Below are positions 14,364-18,889 of a stretch of DNA of 18,889 bases, piece by piece. The first letter of the stretch is position 1; each line of letters begins with the position of its first letter. Source of the DNA: Pirellulales bacterium. GTDB lineage: Bacteria > Planctomycetota > Planctomycetia > Pirellulales > JAICIG01. The notes under the pieces were generated by a model. It saw only the letters and a list, made by a program, of their open reading frames with translations, did not search any database and was not told the DNA's origin. The translations under genes and the position numbers were made by a program. The stretch is from positions 1 to 18,889 of the forward strand of contig JAICIG010000114.1 in assembly GCA_025924495.1 (NCBI GenBank), in the 5' to 3' direction.

Positions 14364-14393
14364 GGCCCGCAGTCCGCGACAAGGCGGCGGGCC
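14364..14393 (+). other. GC-rich inverted repeat before nuoH
   Basis: GGCCCGC (14364-14370) and GCGGGCC (14387-14393) form a 7-bp all-GC stem with a 16-nt loop, 49 nt before the nuoH start. There is no T-tract after it. It may affect RNA processing or stability between nuoD and nuoH. Confidence 0.4.
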
Positions 14394-14442
14394 AGGTCAT
14401 CATTCCGGCGCAGTAACCACCAACCCAACGGCGAGCCCAAGC

Positions 14443-15705
14443 GTGGCTGAGTTTTTTGCCCAACACATGCCGCAATGGCTGGCTTATCTGCTGGCCGCTC
14501 TGGTGCATTGCGCGTTGTTGATCCAGGTCGTCGCGGTCGGCGCGCTCGTGTTTATCTGGTTGGAACGCAAGGTCGCCGGCCGAATTCAAGACCGCCTGGG
14601 CCCCACGCGCGTCGGCGGCAAGTTCGGCTGGCTGCAAACGCTGGCCGATGGACTGAAGCTGATTACGAAAGAAGACTTGATGCCCGACGGGGCCGACGGG
14701 ATGTTGTTTCGTCTCGCCCCTTACATCAGCTTTTGCGCCTCGTTCGCCGCATACTTGGCGCTGCCATTCAGCGACGGCTGGGTGGCGGTTGATCTGAATG
14801 TCGGCGTGTTTTTCATTCTGGCCGTGATGGGCCTGGAAGTCTTCGGCGTGATTCTTGCCGGCTACTCGTCGGCATCCAAGTGGTCGCTGTTCGGCGGCAT
14901 GCGCGAAGCCGCTCAGGTGGTCAGCTACGAAGTGCCGTTGGGCATGTGCGTCGTCGTGCCAGTGTTGATCGCCGGCACCATGGACCTGGTCGAGATTGGC
15001 CGGATGCAGGAAGGCTTGTTTACCAACTGGTTCATCTTTCATGACCCATTCACGTTCATCACGTTCTGGGTTTACTTCACGTGCGCCACGGCCAGCGTGA
15101 ATCGGGCGCCGTTCGATTTGGCGGAAGCCGAAAGCGAACTGGTCGCCGGCTTTCATACGGAGTACTCCGGCCTCCGCTGGAGCTTCTTCTTTATGGCCGA
15201 ATACGGTTCGATGTTCGCCGTCAGCGGTCTGGCTGCCATCTTGTTTTTCGGCGGCTGGAACGGGCCGCTGCCGATCGCCTCGTGGCTGCACTTGACGCAT
15301 GAGTATGGCCCGGTGCTGGGTTACCTGGGCAACTTCCTGGGCATGTTGAACTTCATCTTCAAATGCTGCTTGTGGGTCACGTTCATGATGTGGGTTCGCT
15401 GGACCTTGCCTCGCTTGCGCATCGACCAGGTGATGAAGACCTGCTTGAAGTACTGCACTCCGATTGCGGCCGTGATGTTCTTGGGCGCGGTCGGCTGGAC
15501 TTACGTTTTTCCCGGCGGCGTAACCCGGATGCGGGCGCCATACGGCACGCGTTATGTCGTTAAATCGCCGGCGGCCAGCGTCGAATCGTCCGCCGAGCCC
15601 GTCGCCTCGGAAACCGAAGGCAAAACTGCCGCAACAACTTCGCCGACAACGAGCACTGTGGCCCAGCTCGAACGCGGTGCATCGCAGCAGCGAGGGGGTC
15701 GTTAA
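14443..15705 (+). CDS. nuoH: NADH-quinone oxidoreductase subunit H
   Basis: This gene encodes 420 residues; the family is usually about 320-350. NuoH is the membrane subunit that joins the quinone pocket to the proton pumps. Hallmarks are WLERKVAGRIQDRLGPTRVG (about 39-58), GGMREAAQVVSYEVPLG (about 151-167) and the quinone-cavity loop RAPFDLAEAESELVAGFHTE (221-240). About eight membrane helices are visible. The last 55 residues or so are a low-complexity Ala/Ser/Thr/Glu tail with no helix, so the extra length is in a C-terminal extension. The start is the GTG at 14443; an ATG at 14467 is possible and would cost eight residues of no obvious conservation. The Shine-Dalgarno is weak. The stop lies 2 nt before nuoJ. 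Confidence 0.95.
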   Translation: MAEFFAQHMPQWLAYLLAALVHCALLIQVVAVGALVFIWLERKVAGRIQDRLGPTRVGGKFGWLQTLADGLKLITKEDLMPDGADGMLFRLAPYISFCASFAAYLALPFSDGWVAVDLNVGVFFILAVMGLEVFGVILAGYSSASKWSLFGGMREAAQVVSYEVPLGMCVVVPVLIAGTMDLVEIGRMQEGLFTNWFIFHDPFTFITFWVYFTCATASVNRAPFDLAEAESELVAGFHTEYSGLRWSFFFMAEYGSMFAVSGLAAILFFGGWNGPLPIASWLHLTHEYGPVLGYLGNFLGMLNFIFKCCLWVTFMMWVRWTLPRLRIDQVMKTCLKYCTPIAAVMFLGAVGWTYVFPGGVTRMRAPYGTRYVVKSPAASVESSAEPVASETEGKTAATTSPTTSTVAQLERGASQQRGGR

Positions 15706-15707
15706 GC

Positions 15708-16436
15708 GTGAGTTGGCAAACCTTCTTCTTTCTGTTGTACTCGCTGATCGCCTGCGGCTTTGCACTAATGGTGGTGCTCTCCAGCAACATCGTCCGCATG
15801 GCCTTCTATCTGATCGTGTCGCTCGGCGCGACGGCCGGGCTGTTTTTTCTTGCCGGCGCCGATTTCGTTGGCGCCATGCAATTGATGATTTACGTCGGCG
15901 GCACGTTGGTGCTGTTGGTCTTCGGCGTGATGCTCACCGCGCAAGGGCCTTTTGTCTCGATGAAGACTCGCGGCGGCGACTGGATTCTCGCCGCGCTGCT
16001 CGGCGGTTCGCTATTGGCTTTTCTGATTCCGGCGGCATTCAGCGTCCGTGACTGGACGAACTCGCGGGAGACGGATGAAGCCGAGCATCATGCTGCTGCG
16101 GGCGATCGCAACGTCGCGGCACAGCTTCGCCTGGCCTCCGCCAGCAAAGCAAAGGCGGAAGAAAAGGCGGACGTTGATGCTGCCGAAGGCGTCGCAGAGC
16201 CTCGTCCGGCGGAGCACGAAGTCGCCGCCGTGACGCCGATTCAAAAAGACACCGCAGCCCGGCTCGGCATGGGGCTGTTGGGCGCCCGCGTGGATCAGAT
16301 GGAAGATCGTCCCGACGACCTGAAACGCGGGATGTCGGGGTATTTACTGCCGTTCGAAATCGTCTCGGTGCACTTGCTCGTGGTGCTGGTCGGCGCGGCC
16401 TACCTGGCACGCACCAAACGCCGCGCGACAAGCTAA
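15708..16436 (+). CDS. nuoJ: NADH-quinone oxidoreductase subunit J (extended)
   Basis: This gene encodes 242 residues; NuoJ is more often about 165-200. Helices 1-4 lie at about 5-23, 28-48, 55-77 and 91-112, with the conserved ADFVGAMQLMIYVGGTLVLL segment (51-70) on helix 3. A charged, Ala/Glu/Lys-rich segment of about 68 residues (115-182) then separates helix 4 from the last helix, SGYLLPFEIVSVHLLVVLVG (210-229), which is the family's usual final helix. The start is a GTG at 15708 just after the nuoH stop, with GAGGGGG upstream inside nuoH, so translation is probably coupled. The gene is followed by nuoK at 12 nt. NuoJ helix 3 takes part in the conformational change that couples quinone reduction to pumping. 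Confidence 0.94.
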   Translation: MSWQTFFFLLYSLIACGFALMVVLSSNIVRMAFYLIVSLGATAGLFFLAGADFVGAMQLMIYVGGTLVLLVFGVMLTAQGPFVSMKTRGGDWILAALLGGSLLAFLIPAAFSVRDWTNSRETDEAEHHAAAGDRNVAAQLRLASASKAKAEEKADVDAAEGVAEPRPAEHEVAAVTPIQKDTAARLGMGLLGARVDQMEDRPDDLKRGMSGYLLPFEIVSVHLLVVLVGAAYLARTKRRATS

Positions 16437-16448
16437 GGGTCTGGTCAC

Positions 16449-16781
16449 ATGGAACCTATCGGCGTCTCGCACTTCATGGCCGTCGGCGCGATCATGTTCG
16501 TCTCGGGCGTGGTCTGCATGGCCACCAAGCGCAACGCGCTGGGCGTGCTGATGGGCATCGAATTGGTGCTCAACGGCGCCAACGTCAATTTCGTGGCCAT
16601 GTCGAGCGAGTTTCTCACCTCGAATTCCGCCCGCAGCCTGGGGCTTGACGGGCAATTCATCGCCTTGTTCGTGATCGTACTGGCCGCCGCCGAAGCTGCC
16701 GTCGCCTTGGCCATTACGTTGAATTTCTACAACAACCATTCGACGGTCGACGTCGATCGTGCTGACGAGTTGAAGGGCTAA
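16449..16781 (+). CDS. nuoK: NADH-quinone oxidoreductase subunit K
   Basis: This gene encodes 110 residues, close to the family norm of about 100. Three helices are visible. The two membrane glutamates needed for proton transfer are present: Glu38 in VLMGIELVLNGANVNFVA and Glu82 in FVIVLAAAEAAVALAITL (family knowledge from E. coli Glu36 and Glu72). The start is the ATG at 16449, 12 nt after nuoJ, and the ribosome-binding site is weak. Its stop codon TAA shares the A with the nuoL start (TAATG), so the two genes overlap by one base and are probably translationally coupled. Nothing odd was seen in length or composition, unlike its neighbours. Confidence 0.96.
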   Translation: MEPIGVSHFMAVGAIMFVSGVVCMATKRNALGVLMGIELVLNGANVNFVAMSSEFLTSNSARSLGLDGQFIALFVIVLAAAEAAVALAITLNFYNNHSTVDVDRADELKG

Positions 16782-18889
16782 TGGAACTCTCCTCCACTTT
16801 GCCGATGTTCCTGGGCATTGCCTGGCTACTGCCCTTGGCGTCCTTCACGTTGATCGTGTTGTTCGGTCCGCGGATGGGCAAGCACGGCGTCGGCGCGGCC
16901 TATGTAGCCACGAGTGCGATTGTGTTCGGGGCTTTGTTCTCGTGGGCGTCGCTCGGGATGTGGTTGTACAACTACGGCACGACGCCCGCCGAACATGCCG
17001 CAGCGCACGCGTCTGCCGATGAGCATGCTGAAGTTGCCGAGCATGCCGCCGGGGAAGAAACGCACGAAGCGTTGCCGAAGGCCTATACCAACAACTTGTA
17101 TACGCTCGGCCAGTTTGGCTCGCTCAAGATCACGATCAGCTATTACATCGATGCGTTGACGGTGGGCATGTTCGCGATGGTGACGCTCATCGCCTCGTGC
17201 ATTCATTTCTACGCGATCGGCTACATGCACGACGAGTTGCATGATGTCACCGATCACGAGGTGACGCTGTCGGATGGCCATCACTTGCACCGTCCCGGCC
17301 GCTTTCATCGTTTCTTTCAGTATCTGTCGCTGTTTTGCTTCAGCATGTTGGGCCTCGTCTATGCCGGCAACATTGCGATGGTGTTCGTGTTCTGGGAACT
17401 CGTGGGCATTTGCTCCTACTTCCTGATCGGTTTCTACATCGAGCGCAAAAGCGCTTCGAATGCGGCCAATAAGGCGTTTATCGTCAATCGCGTCGGCGAC
17501 TTTGGCATGATCATCGGCCTGATGGCCATCTGGGGCAGCCTGGGCACTTTTGCCTTCGGCGACATCGAGAATGCCGAAGGCAAGGTCGAGCAGGGCATCT
17601 TCAGCCAGATTCGCCAACCGGCCAACGACTATCGCCTGGACGTGCCGGATGGCATGGTCCGCTCGGCGGCGTTCGACGTCGTGGGCGAAGTGGTGCTCGA
17701 TCATTCACTGGCCGGCAATCCGGCGGCTGCGGAATCGGAAATCGAGGCTCGCATTCCCGGTTGGCGGGCAGATCATTACGGCTATTGGCTGTTGGTCATT
17801 GCCGGCATCGGCATCTTTTGCGGCTGCGTCGGCAAAAGCGCGCAGTTTCCGCTGCACGTCTGGTTGCCCGACGCCATGGAAGGCCCGACGCCCGTTTCGG
17901 CGCTCGTTCACTCGGCGACGATGGTCGCCGCGGGCGTTTACCTGGTCGGTCGCTTCTATCCGGCGTTCGCTCCCGAAGTGCTGGTGGTCATCGCGTACAT
18001 TGGCTGCATTACGTTGTTCATCGCGGCGACCATTGCCATTACCGCCACCGACATCAAACGCGTGCTGGCGTATTCCACCGTCAGCCAACTCGGCTACATG
18101 ATGTTGGCGCTGGGAGTCGGCGGTTGGGTCGCCGGCCTGTTCCACTTGATCACGCACGCTTTCTTCAAGAGCCTGCTCTTCATGTGCTCGGGCTCGGTGA
18201 TTCATGCGACGCACACCAACGAAATGCCAAAGATGGGCGGGCTGCTCAAGAAAATGCCGATCACCGGCTACACGATGCTGGTGGGCTGTCTGGCGATCAT
18301 CGGCGCCGGCATTCCGTTCGTGATCGGCTTCAGTGGCTATTACTCGAAAGATGCGATCATCGCCCAGGCCTTGTCCTTCTCGCTCAAGAATCCGTCGCAT
18401 GGTTCGGTGTTCTTTTATGCCGCCGCGGGGGGCGCCGCGATGACAGCCTTCTACATGTTCCGGCTGTGGTACATGACCTTCGCCGGGCCGCCGCGCGATC
18501 ATCACATTTACGATCACGCCCACGAATCGCCGAAGGTGATGTGGCTGCCGTTGGTCATTCTGGCGGCCTTCGCCACGTTTGTCGGCTGGACTGTGCCGAA
18601 CTGGTCTCCTTTGCTCGGAGGCCTGGGCGTACAGAATCTGCTCGAACAGGCGCGACCGGCTGGCGAGATCGGCCAGGGCGTATTGATGCCCGCGCTCGCC
18701 TATCCCAACGAACACGCTAGCCACGCCCATAGCATTCACGTGCAGGCGACGCTGTACGCATTTTCCACAGCGCTCGGCGGGTTCCTGCTGGCAACGGTCT
18801 TCTACGGACTGCGTTGGCTAAGTGCGGCGGACGTGAAGCAGCAGTTCTATCCGATCTACCATTTCTTATTGAACAAGTGGTACTTCGAC
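16781..18889 (+). CDS. nuoL: NADH-quinone oxidoreductase subunit L (partial, runs off the right edge)
   Basis: The frame is open for 703 codons to the window edge with no stop; complete NuoL proteins are usually about 610-650 residues, so this one is enlarged. NuoL is the distal antiporter-like proton pump. Its marks are FVFWELVGICSYFLIGFY with Glu206, and GKSAQFPLHVWLPDAMEGPT with Lys352, followed by PVSALVHSATMVAAGVYLVG. Three extra hydrophilic segments are visible: about 67-100 (seven His in an Ala/Glu-rich loop), about 149-178 (HDELHDVTDHEVTLSDGHHL and more His) and about 262-332 (charged, between two helices). A further His-rich stretch, RDHHIYDHAHE, comes before the late helices. The start ATG overlaps the nuoK stop by one base. 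Downstream neighbours, probably nuoM and nuoN, are outside the window. Confidence 0.95.
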   Translation, partial: MELSSTLPMFLGIAWLLPLASFTLIVLFGPRMGKHGVGAAYVATSAIVFGALFSWASLGMWLYNYGTTPAEHAAAHASADEHAEVAEHAAGEETHEALPKAYTNNLYTLGQFGSLKITISYYIDALTVGMFAMVTLIASCIHFYAIGYMHDELHDVTDHEVTLSDGHHLHRPGRFHRFFQYLSLFCFSMLGLVYAGNIAMVFVFWELVGICSYFLIGFYIERKSASNAANKAFIVNRVGDFGMIIGLMAIWGSLGTFAFGDIENAEGKVEQGIFSQIRQPANDYRLDVPDGMVRSAAFDVVGEVVLDHSLAGNPAAAESEIEARIPGWRADHYGYWLLVIAGIGIFCGCVGKSAQFPLHVWLPDAMEGPTPVSALVHSATMVAAGVYLVGRFYPAFAPEVLVVIAYIGCITLFIAATIAITATDIKRVLAYSTVSQLGYMMLALGVGGWVAGLFHLITHAFFKSLLFMCSGSVIHATHTNEMPKMGGLLKKMPITGYTMLVGCLAIIGAGIPFVIGFSGYYSKDAIIAQALSFSLKNPSHGSVFFYAAAGGAAMTAFYMFRLWYMTFAGPPRDHHIYDHAHESPKVMWLPLVILAAFATFVGWTVPNWSPLLGGLGVQNLLEQARPAGEIGQGVLMPALAYPNEHASHAHSIHVQATLYAFSTALGGFLLATVFYGLRWLSAADVKQQFYPIYHFLLNKWYFD

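Noticed and set aside
14071..15765. Minus-strand frame of 564 codons opposite nuoH
   Set aside because: It is antisense to NuoH with full family signatures; the His, Gln and Arg-rich product is typical of a shadow frame.
17705..18739. Minus-strand frame of 344 codons opposite nuoL
   Set aside because: It is antisense to NuoL; composition is typical of a shadow frame.

Overview
The window looks like chromosomal DNA from a planctomycete, probably Pirellulales or a relative. I infer this from several things together: moderately high GC, a 24-residue leucine-rich-repeat protein with an FSLRTL membrane anchor, a HEAT-repeat protein with an N-terminal SH3-like domain, a DUF2203 gene inside a complex I cluster, CsrA, and an AAA_25-type ATPase with a C-terminal wrapped-helix domain. 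No plasmid, phage, insertion sequence or CRISPR signal was seen. The backbone reads as ordinary housekeeping DNA with lineage-specific oddities, not as a defence or mobile island.

Left part (1-8800). A RepA/AAA_25-like ATPase runs off the left edge on the minus strand; its visible end is built from 7-bp tandem repeats. It is followed by a small membrane-anchored hypothetical gene (minus), a gene-poor gap with a possible TPR-gene remnant, a secreted HEAT-repeat protein (plus), a membrane-anchored LRR protein (minus), a ferrochelatase hemH with four cysteines placed as in [2Fe-2S] ferrochelatases (minus), and a divergent cyclic-nucleotide-binding/patatin-like phospholipase (plus). hemH has a promoter-like pair that would start transcription at or next to its ATG, suggesting a leaderless mRNA.

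Middle (8800-10430). A tRNA-Glu(TTC) with a good upstream promoter and csrA lie on the minus strand. The csrA leader has three AAGGA motifs, one of them the Shine-Dalgarno, which fits autorepression. About 1 kb upstream of csrA has no gene I can support.

Right part (10430-18889). This is a plus-strand respiratory complex I cluster in the order nuoI, DUF2203, nuoA, nuoC, nuoD, nuoH, nuoJ, nuoK, nuoL (nuoL runs off the right edge). Compared with the classical nuoA-N order, nuoB is missing between A and C, nuoEFG are missing between D and H, and nuoI stands first instead of between H and J. NuoA, NuoH, NuoJ and NuoL all carry extra hydrophilic segments; those in NuoL are histidine-rich. NuoD has a four-cysteine cluster near its C-terminus. 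Three promoter-like sites (before nuoI, before nuoA and, weakly, before nuoH) suggest the cluster is transcribed in more than one unit. Together these genes encode most of the membrane arm and part of the quinone module of a proton-pumping NADH (or ferredoxin):quinone oxidoreductase.
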